From NCBI GenBank assembly GCA_037178625.1, contig JAWZXG010000047.1, forward strand, positions 21,811-85,810: a stretch of 64,000 nt of DNA. Direction: 5' to 3'. The notes beneath the pieces are model-generated. The model was not told the origin of the DNA. It worked only from the letters and a program-made list of their open reading frames with translations, and made no database searches. Source of the DNA: Skeletonema tropicum (taxonomy: Eukaryota > Bacillariophyta > Thalassiosirophyceae > Thalassiosirales > Thalassiosiraceae). Positions 8,492 through 22,493 of this stretch are shown in pieces. Position numbers and translations under genes: made by a program. Within the stretch, counting starts at the first letter, position 1; every line of letters begins with the position of its first letter.

Positions 8492-9960
8492 TCAAGGTGC
8501 AAGTGCAGCTTTATCGCTGCCCAAAAACCAATCATCCTCAGACTCATCAAGAAAAGTAAGGAATCCAAGCCCAGTCTCATTGTCAGGTCCTTTCACACCG
8601 ATATCTCTCACATACTTCTCATTGAGCACCTCACGGAGGCTTGCATCATGTTTGATAACGTCGCTGTACTTTCCACCCTCGGTCATTAGAGCCGCGACCA
8701 ATCCACACACGTGGGGAGCAGCCATTGAAGTTCCTATGTATTGAGAAGAGAAGGAAGCATTGATAATATTAATATTGTGAGGTAATGCTTACAGTAATGG
8801 TAATGCAGCAAGAATGGATTGCTTGAACTGATACTGATAGATATCACCGGGAATTCAAACTTTATGCAAATGCAAACACTATCTACCATAAGCATAAGCA
8901 TAAGATCTCTCTAGACATAGACATAGTCAGACTTACCACTCATTTGATGAAGTCCTCCGCCGGGCTTGAAACTGTGGACGTCCACCCCGATACCCGCATA
9001 GTCGACTTGAGCATTGCTGTTGGAAAACCATGCAGTTGGAAGACCCTTGTACTTGCCTACTGCTGCGATGCTGATGACCTCTGGCCTCATCGCAGGATAG
9101 CTATTCATGTGTTCATGGGAGCAGAAAAGGGCATAAGGGACGCAAGATGAAGCGTTAGATGATATGAAACTGTGAATGAGAATGAGTCCAATCGCAGTCG
9201 CGCTGCAAACTTCTTACCTCCGTTCGTTTGTGAGAATATTGTCGTCTCCTTCGTTTCCAGCTGCGACGATCATAGGAACATTGTTCTCGTAAGCATATTT
9301 AACAGCGCGTCCGATTTCCCAGCTTGCAAATGGACCTCCAAGAGACATGTTGATCACATCGCATCCATCTTCCACAGCCTGTCTGATAGATCTTGCAATA
9401 CTGATATCTATTCCATTCCCTTCCGCACCAAATACACGATAATCGTAGATCTCTGCCTCAGGTGCCATCATGTGAATAGTGCCTGCTACATGAGTACCAT
9501 GGTCATCCTCAGATAGAGGAGTTCCATAGCGATGCCAAACTTGCTGCTTCACTTGACCATGAAAGCCGGTATGGTCAGCGTCGACTCCACTATCAATGAC
9601 AGCCACACGTACACCTTTGCCGTTCAGGCCAGCGGTGCGAAGCTTATCGGCGCCAGTCAATTTGACGCCAAGAGGGAGGTTGTCGAAGAAGGCCTCGTCT
9701 TCGACGTCCATCTGCTCAGCGCTCGCTGGCTTCCTGACGACTTTGGGTCTCGAAATCGAGTCTTGACAATCGTCAACCATGAGGAGAGGCTGCGCAGTCG
9801 CAGTCGCAGTGCTCTCAACATTGGTATCAGCGCCGATGCTGACGAATAGTGCAGAGGAGCGAGAATGTGGAATCCTTGTAGGTACAGGTCCGAAGGCGAG
9901 AGCAGTGGGTGCTACTACTGCAGCAAGAGTAAGAGTGAGGGCGATGGGAGAGATCTTCAT
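8492..9960 (-). CDS. Subtilisin-like serine protease, copy 5 (intact)
   Basis: Exons 9960-9218, 9100-8937 and 8733-8492 give the same 382-residue product as the reference copy. The upstream spacer 9961-10822 is the standard 862 bp. Confidence 0.92.
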
Positions 9961-10822
9961 GTTCTTGTTCTTGTTTATGTTAGTTTAAGTATATTTTGTT
10001 TGTTTGATAAATTTTATGAGAGATGGTCATTGCCTTTTGCTTTTGCGGCGCTCTTTAAACAAGATCTTGATATCCAAGATCAGCTGTGTCGTACATCTTG
10101 AGCCAAGACCACATACTTACAGTTACAGCTGTGTCGTACATCGCTGATTGATCTTGGTACAGCAAGTAGCCAGAAAGCTTCAGCTTTCAGCTGTCAGGTG
10201 TCAGAATCTTTGTCCACATAGGTACTTACGAAGGAGTCAGTACAAAGGCAATCTGGCTTCAACTTCAACAAGGTACCTTGCTTCTCTACCACAGATAACG
10301 CAGGTACAACGCGAATGACTTCTATGTGATCTATCGAGCACCTTGCTTCTACCAGAAGATAAAATGATCGATGTGAATTCTACTATTGTACCGAGCAGCT
10401 TGCTTCTCCACGAGAAAGCAAGTGATACATACTGAAAGAGCAGATGGCAGATGGTATTGGTATTGGTATTGGTACTGGTACGCTCAAGCTCAAGCAAATA
10501 TGTGATCACTGTTGAAGAGAAAGCACGTAAGCAGAAGTATGTATTGTATGCAGTACAAGTACAAGGGAGAGATTGGAAACATAGTGTGATCTCACTTGCA
10601 ATGCAATAAATGTGGCAATGTGGATTCAAGTTCAAGATCAGATTCGGATTCGGAAGATAGCAACTTATCTATTTTATCCGGATTGACGGTCAAGTTAATC
10701 TGACAGCATTGTACTGCTTACTACACTTTCACTTTCAGCTTTGACCTTTTGCTTTTGGAATCATCACATTCATATACATATACCAAGAGGAAGGAGAGGA
10801 CACATCTCGATCTCGATCTCAA

Positions 10823-12293
10823 TCAAGGTGCAAGTGCAGCTTTATCGCTGCCCAAAAAACCAATCATCCTCAGACTCATCAAGAAAAGTAAGGAATCCAA
10901 GCCCAGTCTCATTGTCAGGTCCTTTCACACCGATATCTCTCACATACTTCTCATTGAGCACCTCACGGAGGCTTGCATCATGTTTGATAACGTCGCTGTA
11001 CTTTCCACCCTCGGTCATTAGAGCCGCGACCAATCCACACACGTGGGGAGCAGCCATTGAAGTTCCTATGTATTGAGAAGAGAAGGAAGCATTGATAATA
11101 TTAATATTGTGAGGTAATGCTTACAGTAATGGTAATGCAGCAAGAATGGATTGCTTGAACTGATACTGATAGATATCACCGGGAATTCAAAACTTTATGC
11201 AAATGCAAACACTATCTACCATAAGCATAAGCATAAGATCTCTCTAGACATAGACATAGTCAGACTTACCACTCATTTGATGAAGTCCTCCGCCGGGCTT
11301 GAAACTGTGGACGTCCACCCCGATACCCGCATAGTCGACTTGAGCATTGCTGTTGGAAAACCATGCAGTTGGAAGACCCTTGTACTTGCCTACTGCTGCG
11401 ATGCTGATGACCTCTGGCCTCATCGCAGGATAGCTATTCATGTGTTCATGGGAGCAGAAAAGGGCATAAGGGACGCAAGATGAAGCGTTAGATGATATGA
11501 AACTGTGAATGAGAATGAGTCCAATCGCAGTCGCGCTGCAAACTTCTTACCTCCGTTCGTTTGTGAGAATATTGTCGTCTCCTTCGTTTCCAGCTGCGAC
11601 GATCATAGGAACATTGTTCTCGTAAGCATATTTAACAGCGCGTCCGATTTCCCAGCTTGCAAATGGACCTCCAAGAGACATGTTGATCACATCGCATCCA
11701 TCTTCCACAGCCTGTCTGATAGATCTTGCAATACTGATATCTATTCCATTCCCTTCCGCACCAAATACACGATAATCGTAGATCTCTGCCTCAGGTGCCA
11801 TCATGTGAATAGTGCCTGCTACATGAGTACCATGGTCATCCTCAGATAGAGGAGTTCCATAGCGATGCCAAACTTGCTGCTTCACTTGACCATGAAAGCC
11901 GGTATGGTCAGCGTCGACTCCACTATCAATGACAGCCACACGTACACCTTTGCCGTTCAGGCCAGCGGTGCGAAGCTTATCGGCGCCAGTCAATTTGACG
12001 CCAAGAGGGAGGTTGTCGAAGAAGGCCTCGTCTTCGACGTCCATCTGCTCAGCGCTCGCTGGCTTCCTGACGACTTTGGGTCTCGAAATCGAGTCTTGAC
12101 AATCGTCAACCATGAGGAGAGGCTGCGCAGTCGCAGTCGCAGTGCTCTCAACATTGGTATCAGCGCCGATGCTGACGAATAGTGCAGAGGAGCGAGAATG
12201 TGGAATCCTTGTAGGTACAGGTCCGAAGGCGAGAGCAGTGGGTGCTACTACTGCAGCAAGAGTAAGAGTGAGGGCGATGGGAGAGATCTTCAT
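10823..12293 (-). CDS. Subtilisin-like serine protease, copy 6 (altered C-terminus)
   Basis: Exons 12293-11551, 11433-11270 and 11065-10842. The A-run at 10854-10859 is one base longer than in the reference, so from residue 373 the end reads Phe-Gly-Gln-Arg and stops at 10842, giving 376 residues; the usual stop would be at 10823. The whole catalytic domain is kept, so the product could be active. Intron 2 also has one extra A. The same A-run change occurs in copies 17 and 23. The spacer 12294-13155 is standard. Confidence 0.85.
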
Positions 12294-13155
12294 GTTCTTG
12301 TTCTTGTTTATGTTAGTTTAAGTATATTTTGTTTGTTTGATAAATTTTATGAGAGATGGTCATTGCCTTTTGCTTTTGCGGCGCTCTTTAAACAAGATCT
12401 TGATATCCAAGATCAGCTGTGTCGTACATCTTGAGCCAAGACCACATACTTACAGTTACAGCTGTGTCGTACATCGCTGATTGATCTTGGTACAGCAAGT
12501 AGCCAGAAAGCTTCAGCTTTCAGCTGTCAGGTGTCAGAATCTTTGTCCACATAGGTACTTACGAAGGAGTCAGTACAAAGGCAATCTGGCTTCAACTTCA
12601 ACAAGGTACCTTGCTTCTCTACCACAGATAACGCAGGTACAACGCGAATGACTTCTATGTGATCTATCGAGCACCTTGCTTCTACCAGAAGATAAAATGA
12701 TCGATGTGAATTCTACTATTGTACCGAGCAGCTTGCTTCTCCACGAGAAAGCAAGTGATACATACTGAAAGAGCAGATGGCAGATGGTATTGGTATTGGT
12801 ATTGGTACTGGTACGCTCAAGCTCAAGCAAATATGTGATCACTGTTGAAGAGAAAGCACGTAAGCAGAAGTATGTATTGTATGCAGTACAAGTACAAGGG
12901 AGAGATTGGAAACATAGTGTGATCTCACTTGCAATGCAATAAATGTGGCAATGTGGATTCAAGTTCAAGATCAGATTCGGATTCGGAAGATAGCAACTTA
13001 TCTATTTTATCCGGATTGACGGTCAAGTTAATCTGACAGCATTGTACTGCTTACTACACTTTCACTTTCAGCTTTGACCTTTTGCTTTTGGAATCATCAC
13101 ATTCATATACATATACCAAGAGGAAGGAGAGGACACATCTCGATCTCGATCTCAA

Positions 13156-14624
13156 TCAAGGTGCAAGTGCAGCTTTATCGCTGCCCAAAAACCAATCATC
13201 CTCAGACTCATCAAGAAAAGTAAGGAATCCAAGCCCAGTCTCATTGTCAGGTCCTTTCACACCGATATCTCTCACATACTTCTCATTGAGCACCTCACGG
13301 AGGCTTGCATCATGTTTGATAACGTCGCTGTACTTTCCACCCTCGGTCATTAGAGCCGCGACCAATCCACACACGTGGGGAGCAGCCATTGAAGTTCCTA
13401 TGTATTGAGAAGAGAAGGAAGCATTGATAATATTAATATTGTGAGGTAATGCTTACAGTAATGGTAATGCAGCAAGAATGGATTGCTTGAACTGATACTG
13501 ATAGATATCACCGGGAATTCAAACTTTATGCAAATGCAAACACTATCTACCATAAGCATAAGCATAAGATCTCTCTAGACATAGACATAGTCAGACTTAC
13601 CACTCATTTGATGAAGTCCTCCGCCGGGCTTGAAACTGTGGACGTCCACCCCGATACCCGCATAGTCGACTTGAGCATTGCTGTTGGAAAACCATGCAGT
13701 TGGAAGACCCTTGTACTTGCCTACTGCTGCGATGCTGATGACCTCTGGCCTCATCGCAGGATAGCTATTCATGTGTTCATGGGAGCAGAAAAGGGCATAA
13801 GGGACGCAAGATGAAGCGTTAGATGATATGAAACTGTGAATGAGAATGAGTCCAATCGCAGTCGCGCTGCAAACTTCTTACCTCCGTTCGTTTGTGAGAA
13901 TATTGTCGTCTCCTTCGTTTCCAGCTGCGACGATCATAGGAACATTGTTCTCGTAAGCATATTTAACAGCGCGTCCGATTTCCCAGCTTGCAAATGGACC
14001 TCCAAGAGACATGTTGATCACATCGCATCCATCTTCCACAGCCTGTCTGATAGATCTTGCAATACTGATATCTATTCCATTCCCTTCCGCACCAAATACA
14101 CGATAATCGTAGATCTCTGCCTCAGGTGCCATCATGTGAATAGTGCCTGCTACATGAGTACCATGGTCATCCTCAGATAGAGGAGTTCCATAGCGATGCC
14201 AAACTTGCTGCTTCACTTGACCATGAAAGCCGGTATGGTCAGCGTCGACTCCACTATCAATGACAGCCACACGTACACCTTTGCCGTTCAGGCCAGCGGT
14301 GCGAAGCTTATCGGCGCCAGTCAATTTGACGCCAAGAGGGAGGTTGTCGAAGAAGGCCTCGTCTTCGACGTCCATCTGCTCAGCGCTCGCTGGCTTCCTG
14401 ACGACTTTGGGTCTCGAAATCGAGTCTTGACAATCGTCAACCATGAGGAGAGGCTGCGCAGTCGCAGTCGCAGTGCTCTCAACATTGGTATCAGCGCCGA
14501 TGCTGACGAATAGTGCAGAGGAGCGAGAATGTGGAATCCTTGTAGGTACAGGTCCGAAGGCGAGAGCAGTGGGTGCTACTACTGCAGCAAGAGTAAGAGT
14601 GAGGGCGATGGGAGAGATCTTCAT
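13156..14624 (-). CDS. Subtilisin-like serine protease, copy 7 (intact)
   Basis: Exons 14624-13882, 13764-13601 and 13397-13156; product identical to the reference. The spacer 14625-15486 is standard. Confidence 0.92.
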
Positions 14625-15486
14625 GTTCTTGTTCTTGTTTATGTTAGTTTAAGTATATTTTGTTTGTTTGATAAATTTTATGAGAGATGGTCATTGCCTT
14701 TTGCTTTTGCGGCGCTCTTTAAACAAGATCTTGATATCCAAGATCAGCTGTGTCGTACATCTTGAGCCAAGACCACATACTTACAGTTACAGCTGTGTCG
14801 TACATCGCTGATTGATCTTGGTACAGCAAGTAGCCAGAAAGCTTCAGCTTTCAGCTGTCAGGTGTCAGAATCTTTGTCCACATAGGTACTTACGAAGGAG
14901 TCAGTACAAAGGCAATCTGGCTTCAACTTCAACAAGGTACCTTGCTTCTCTACCACAGATAACGCAGGTACAACGCGAATGACTTCTATGTGATCTATCG
15001 AGCACCTTGCTTCTACCAGAAGATAAAATGATCGATGTGAATTCTACTATTGTACCGAGCAGCTTGCTTCTCCACGAGAAAGCAAGTGATACATACTGAA
15101 AGAGCAGATGGCAGATGGTATTGGTATTGGTATTGGTACTGGTACGCTCAAGCTCAAGCAAATATGTGATCACTGTTGAAGAGAAAGCACGTAAGCAGAA
15201 GTATGTATTGTATGCAGTACAAGTACAAGGGAGAGATTGGAAACATAGTGTGATCTCACTTGCAATGCAATAAATGTGGCAATGTGGATTCAAGTTCAAG
15301 ATCAGATTCGGATTCGGAAGATAGCAACTTATCTATTTTATCCGGATTGACGGTCAAGTTAATCTGACAGCATTGTACTGCTTACTACACTTTCACTTTC
15401 AGCTTTGACCTTTTGCTTTTGGAATCATCACATTCATATACATATACCAAGAGGAAGGAGAGGACACATCTCGATCTCGATCTCAA

Positions 15487-16957
15487 TCAAGGTGCAAGTG
15501 CAGCTTTATCGCTGCCCAAAAACCAATCATCCTCAGACTCATCAAGAAAAGTAAGGAATCCAAGCCCAGTCTCATTGTCAGGTCCTTTCACACCGATATC
15601 TCTCACATACTTCTCATTGAGCACCTCACGGAGGCTTGCATCATGTTTGATAACGTCGCTGTACTTTCCACCCTCGGTCATTAGAGCCGCGACCAATCCA
15701 CACACGTGGGGAGCAGCCATTGAAGTTCCTATGTATTGAGAAGAGAAGGAAGCATTGATAATATTAATATTGTGAGGTAATGCTTACAGTAATGGTAATG
15801 CAGCAAGAATGGATTGCTTGAACTGATACTGATAGATATCACCGGGAATTCAAACTTTATGCAAATGCAAACACTATCTACCATAAGCATAAGCATAAGA
15901 TCTCTCTAGACATAGACATAGTCAGACTTACCACTCATTTGATGAAGTCCTCCGCCGGGCTTGAAACTGTGGACGTCCACCCCGATACCCGCATAGTCGA
16001 CTTGAGCATTGCTGTTGGGAAAAACCATGCAGTTGGAAGACCCTTGTACTTGCCTACTGCTGCGATGCTGATGACCTCTGGCCTCATCGCAGGATAGCTA
16101 TTCATGTGTTCATGGGAGCAGAAAAGGGCATAAGGGACGCAAGATGAAGCGTTAGATGATATGAAACTGTGAATGAGAATGAGTCCAATCGCAGTCGCGC
16201 TGCAAACTTCTTACCTCCGTTCGTTTGTGAGAATATTGTCGTCTCCTTCGTTTCCAGCTGCGACGATCATAGGAACATTGTTCTCGTAAGCATATTTAAC
16301 AGCGCGTCCGATTTCCCAGCTTGCAAATGGACCTCCAAGAGACATGTTGATCACATCGCATCCATCTTCCACAGCCTGTCTGATAGATCTTGCAATACTG
16401 ATATCTATTCCATTCCCTTCCGCACCAAATACACGATAATCGTAGATCTCTGCCTCAGGTGCCATCATGTGAATAGTGCCTGCTACATGAGTACCATGGT
16501 CATCCTCAGATAGAGGAGTTCCATAGCGATGCCAAACTTGCTGCTTCACTTGACCATGAAAGCCGGTATGGTCAGCGTCGACTCCACTATCAATGACAGC
16601 CACACGTACACCTTTGCCGTTCAGGCCAGCGGTGCGAAGCTTATCGGCGCCAGTCAATTTGACGCCAAGAGGGAGGTTGTCGAAGAAGGCCTCGTCTTCG
16701 ACGTCCATCTGCTCAGCGCTCGCTGGCTTCCTGACGACTTTGGGTCTCGAAATCGAGTCTTGACAATCGTCAACCATGAGGAGAGGCTGCGCAGTCGCAG
16801 TCGCAGTGCTCTCAACATTGGTATCAGCGCCGATGCTGACGAATAGTGCAGAGGAGCGAGAATGTGGAATCCTTGTAGGTACAGGTCCGAAGGCGAGAGC
16901 AGTGGGTGCTACTACTGCAGCAAGAGTAAGAGTGAGGGCGATGGGAGAGATCTTCAT
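15487..16957 (-). pseudogene. Subtilisin-like serine protease, copy 8 (frameshift in exon 2)
   Basis: Exons 16957-16215, 16097-15932 and 15728-15487. Two extra bases in a homopolymer pair (one G, one A) at 16018-16024 shift exon 2 about 25 codons after its start, so the catalytic Ser would be lost as read. Exons 1 and 3 match the reference. The homopolymer context favours a consensus error. The spacer 16958-17819 is standard. Confidence 0.75.
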
Positions 16958-17819
16958 GTTCTTGTTCTTGTTTATGTTAGTTTAAGTATATTTTGTTTGT
17001 TTGATAAATTTTATGAGAGATGGTCATTGCCTTTTGCTTTTGCGGCGCTCTTTAAACAAGATCTTGATATCCAAGATCAGCTGTGTCGTACATCTTGAGC
17101 CAAGACCACATACTTACAGTTACAGCTGTGTCGTACATCGCTGATTGATCTTGGTACAGCAAGTAGCCAGAAAGCTTCAGCTTTCAGCTGTCAGGTGTCA
17201 GAATCTTTGTCCACATAGGTACTTACGAAGGAGTCAGTACAAAGGCAATCTGGCTTCAACTTCAACAAGGTACCTTGCTTCTCTACCACAGATAACGCAG
17301 GTACAACGCGAATGACTTCTATGTGATCTATCGAGCACCTTGCTTCTACCAGAAGATAAAATGATCGATGTGAATTCTACTATTGTACCGAGCAGCTTGC
17401 TTCTCCACGAGAAAGCAAGTGATACATACTGAAAGAGCAGATGGCAGATGGTATTGGTATTGGTATTGGTACTGGTACGCTCAAGCTCAAGCAAATATGT
17501 GATCACTGTTGAAGAGAAAGCACGTAAGCAGAAGTATGTATTGTATGCAGTACAAGTACAAGGGAGAGATTGGAAACATAGTGTGATCTCACTTGCAATG
17601 CAATAAATGTGGCAATGTGGATTCAAGTTCAAGATCAGATTCGGATTCGGAAGATAGCAACTTATCTATTTTATCCGGATTGACGGTCAAGTTAATCTGA
17701 CAGCATTGTACTGCTTACTACACTTTCACTTTCAGCTTTGACCTTTTGCTTTTGGAATCATCACATTCATATACATATACCAAGAGGAAGGAGAGGACAC
17801 ATCTCGATCTCGATCTCAA

Positions 17820-19288
17820 TCAAGGTGCAAGTGCAGCTTTATCGCTGCCCAAAAACCAATCATCCTCAGACTCATCAAGAAAAGTAAGGAATCCAAGCCC
17901 AGTCTCATTGTCAGGTCCTTTCACACCGATATCTCTCACATACTTCTCATTGAGCACCTCACGGAGGCTTGCATCATGTTTGATAACGTCGCTGTACTTT
18001 CCACCCTCGGTCATTAGAGCCGCGACCAATCCACACACGTGGGGAGCAGCCATTGAAGTTCCTATGTATTGAGAAGAGAAGGAAGCATTGATAATATTAA
18101 TATTGTGAGGTAATGCTTACAGTAATGGTAATGCAGCAAGAATGGATTGCTTGAACTGATACTGATAGATATCACCGGGAATTCAAACTTTATGCAAATG
18201 CAAACACTATCTACCATAAGCATAAGCATAAGATCTCTCTAGACATAGACATAGTCAGACTTACCACTCATTTGATGAAGTCCTCCGCCGGGCTTGAAAA
18301 CTGTGGACGTCCACCCCGATACCCGCATAGTCGACTTGAGCATTGCTGTTGGAAAACCATGCAGTTGGAAGACCCTTGTACTTGCCTACTGCTGCGATGC
18401 TGATGACCTCTGGCCTCATCGCAGGATAGCTATCATGTGTTCATGGGAGCAGAAAAGGGCATAAGGGACGCAAGATGAAGCGTTAGATGATATGAAACTG
18501 TGAATGAGAATGAGTCCAATCGCAGTCGCGCTGCAAACTTCTTACCTCCGTTCGTTTGTGAGAATATTGTCGTCTCCTTCGTTTCCAGCTGCGACGATCA
18601 TAGGAACATTGTTCTCGTAAGCATATTTAACAGCGCGTCCGATTTCCCAGCTTGCAAATGGACCTCCAAGAGACATGTTGATCACATCGCATCCATCTTC
18701 CACAGCCTGTCTGATAGATCTTGCAATACTGATATCTATTCCATTCCCTTCCGCACCAAATACACGATAATCGTAGATCTCTGCCTCAGGTGCCATCATG
18801 TGAATAGTGCCTGCTACATGAGTACCATGGTCATCCTCAGATAGAGGAGTTCCATAGCGATGCCAAACTTGCTGCTTCACTTGACCATGAAAGCCGGTAT
18901 GGTCAGCGTCGACTCCACTATCAATGACAGCCACACGTACACCTTTGCCGTTCAGGCCAGCGGTGCGAAGCTTATCGGCGCCAGTCAATTTGACGCCAAG
19001 AGGGAGGTTGTCGAAGAAGGCCTCGTCTTCGACGTCCATCTGCTCAGCGCTCGCTGGCTTCCTGACGACTTTGGGTCTCGAAATCGAGTCTTGACAATCG
19101 TCAACCATGAGGAGAGGCTGCGCAGTCGCAGTCGCAGTGCTCTCAACATTGGTATCAGCGCCGATGCTGACGAATAGTGCAGAGGAGCGAGAATGTGGAA
19201 TCCTTGTAGGTACAGGTCCGAAGGCGAGAGCAGTGGGTGCTACTACTGCAGCAAGAGTAAGAGTGAGGGCGATGGGAGAGATCTTCAT
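17820..19288 (-). pseudogene. Subtilisin-like serine protease, copy 9 (frameshift in exon 2)
   Basis: Exons 19288-18546, 18429-18265 and 18061-17820. One extra A at 18297-18300 shifts exon 2 near its 3' end. Intron 1 lacks one T beside the acceptor (near 18432), which leaves the AG intact. The two changes cancel in length only. The upstream spacer 19289-20154 is 866 bp: an extra T near 19515 and 3 nt in the hexamer repeat near 20140. Confidence 0.75.
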
Positions 19289-20154
19289 GTTCTTGTTCTT
19301 GTTTATGTTAGTTTAAGTATATTTTGTTTGTTTGATAAATTTTATGAGAGATGGTCATTGCCTTTTGCTTTTGCGGCGCTCTTTAAACAAGATCTTGATA
19401 TCCAAGATCAGCTGTGTCGTACATCTTGAGCCAAGACCACATACTTACAGTTACAGCTGTGTCGTACATCGCTGATTGATCTTGGTACAGCAAGTAGCCA
19501 GAAAGCTTCAGCTTTTCAGCTGTCAGGTGTCAGAATCTTTGTCCACATAGGTACTTACGAAGGAGTCAGTACAAAGGCAATCTGGCTTCAACTTCAACAA
19601 GGTACCTTGCTTCTCTACCACAGATAACGCAGGTACAACGCGAATGACTTCTATGTGATCTATCGAGCACCTTGCTTCTACCAGAAGATAAAATGATCGA
19701 TGTGAATTCTACTATTGTACCGAGCAGCTTGCTTCTCCACGAGAAAGCAAGTGATACATACTGAAAGAGCAGATGGCAGATGGTATTGGTATTGGTATTG
19801 GTACTGGTACGCTCAAGCTCAAGCAAATATGTGATCACTGTTGAAGAGAAAGCACGTAAGCAGAAGTATGTATTGTATGCAGTACAAGTACAAGGGAGAG
19901 ATTGGAAACATAGTGTGATCTCACTTGCAATGCAATAAATGTGGCAATGTGGATTCAAGTTCAAGATCAGATTCGGATTCGGAAGATAGCAACTTATCTA
20001 TTTTATCCGGATTGACGGTCAAGTTAATCTGACAGCATTGTACTGCTTACTACACTTTCACTTTCAGCTTTGACCTTTTGCTTTTGGAATCATCACATTC
20101 ATATACATATACCAAGAGGAAGGAGAGGACACATCATCGCGATCTCGATCTCAA

Positions 20155-21628
20155 TCAAGGTGCAAGTGCAGCTTTATCGCTGCCCAAAAACCAATCATCC
20201 TCAGACTCATCAAGAAAAGTAAGGAATCCAAGCCCAGTCTCATTGTCAGGTCCTTTCACACCGATATCTCTCACATACTTCTCATTGAGCACCTCACGGA
20301 GGCCTTGCATCATGTTTGATAACGTCGCTGTACTTTCCACCCTCGGTCATTAGAGCCGCGACCAATCCACACACGTGGGGAGCAGCCATTGAAGTTCCTA
20401 TGTATTGAGAAGAGAAGGAAGCATTGATAATATTAATATTGTGAGGTAATGCTTACAGTAATGGTAATGCAGCAAGAATGGATTGCTTGAACTGATACTG
20501 ATAGATATCACCGGGAATTCAAACTTTATGCAAATGCAAACACTATCTACCATAAGCATAAGCATAAGATCTCTCCTAGACATAGACATAGTCAGACTTA
20601 CCACTCATTTGATGAAGTCCTCCGCCGGGCTTGAAACTGTGGACGTCCACCCCGATACCCGCCATAGTCGACTTGAGCATTGCTGTTGGAAAACCATGCA
20701 GTTGGAAGACCCTTGTACTTGCCTACTGCTGCGATGCTGATGACCTCTGGCCTCATCGCAGGATAGCTATTCATGTGTTCATGGGAGCAGAAAAGGGCAT
20801 AAGGGACGCAAGATGAAGCGTTAGATGATATGAAACTGTGAATGAGAATGAGTCCAATCGCAGTCGCGCTGCAAACTTCTTACCTCCGTTCGTTTGTGAG
20901 AATATTGTCGTCTCCTTCGTTTCCAGCTGCGACGATCATAGGAACATTGTTCTCGTAAGCATATTTAACAGCGCGTCCGATTTCCCAGCTTGCAAATGGA
21001 CCTCCAAGAGACATGTTGATCACATCGCATCCATCTTCCACAGCCTGTCTGATAGATCTTGCAATACTGATATCTATTCCATTCCCTTCCGCACCAAATA
21101 CACGATAATCGTAGATCTCTGCCTCAGGTGCCATCATGTGAATAGTGCCTGCTACATGAGTACCATGGTCATCCTCAGATAGAGGAGGTTCCATAGCGAT
21201 GCCAAACTTGCTGCTTCACTTGACCATGAAAGCCGGTATGGTCAGCGTCGACTCCACTATCAATGACAGCCACACGTACACCTTTGCCGTTCAGGCCAGC
21301 GGTGCGAAGCTTATCGGCGCCAGTCAATTTGACGCCAAGAGGGAGGTTGTCGAAGAAGGCCTCGTCTTCGACGTCCATCTGCTCAGCGCTCGCTGGCTTC
21401 CTGACGACTTTGGGTCTCGAAATCGAGTCTTGACAATCGTCAACCATGAAGGAGAGGCTGCGCAGTCGCAGTCGCAGTGCTCTCAACATTGGTATCAGCG
21501 CCGATGCTGACGAATAGTGCAGAGGAGCGAGAATGTGGAATCCTTGTAGGTACAGGTCCGAAGGCGAGAGCAGTGGGTGCTACTACTGCAGCAAGAGTAA
21601 GAGTGAGGGCGATGGGAGAGATCTTCAT
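20155..21628 (-). pseudogene. Subtilisin-like serine protease, copy 10 (several frameshifts)
   Basis: Exons 21628-20884, 20766-20602 and 20397-20155. Insertions: A at 21449-21450 (about residue 60), G near 21187 (before the HGTH motif), C at 20662-20663 in exon 2, C at 20574-20577 in intron 2, and C at 20303-20304 in exon 3. It is the most damaged copy between 5.3 and 50 kb. The upstream spacer 21629-22493 is 865 bp with three single-base insertions (near 21632, 22285 and 22433). Confidence 0.75.
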
Positions 21629-22493
21629 GTTCCTTGTTCTTGTTTATGTTAGTTTAAGTATATTTTGTTTGTTTGATAAATTTTATGAGAGATGGTCATT
21701 GCCTTTTGCTTTTGCGGCGCTCTTTAAACAAGATCTTGATATCCAAGATCAGCTGTGTCGTACATCTTGAGCCAAGACCACATACTTACAGTTACAGCTG
21801 TGTCGTACATCGCTGATTGATCTTGGTACAGCAAGTAGCCAGAAAGCTTCAGCTTTCAGCTGTCAGGTGTCAGAATCTTTGTCCACATAGGTACTTACGA
21901 AGGAGTCAGTACAAAGGCAATCTGGCTTCAACTTCAACAAGGTACCTTGCTTCTCTACCACAGATAACGCAGGTACAACGCGAATGACTTCTATGTGATC
22001 TATCGAGCACCTTGCTTCTACCAGAAGATAAAATGATCGATGTGAATTCTACTATTGTACCGAGCAGCTTGCTTCTCCACGAGAAAGCAAGTGATACATA
22101 CTGAAAGAGCAGATGGCAGATGGTATTGGTATTGGTATTGGTACTGGTACGCTCAAGCTCAAGCAAATATGTGATCACTGTTGAAGAGAAAGCACGTAAG
22201 CAGAAGTATGTATTGTATGCAGTACAAGTACAAGGGAGAGATTGGAAACATAGTGTGATCTCACTTGCAATGCAATAAATGTGGCCAATGTGGATTCAAG
22301 TTCAAGATCAGATTCGGATTCGGAAGATAGCAACTTATCTATTTTATCCGGATTGACGGTCAAGTTAATCTGACAGCATTGTACTGCTTACTACACTTTC
22401 ACTTTCAGCTTTGACCTTTTGCTTTTGGAATCATTCACATTCATATACATATACCAAGAGGAAGGAGAGGACACATCTCGATCTCGATCTCAA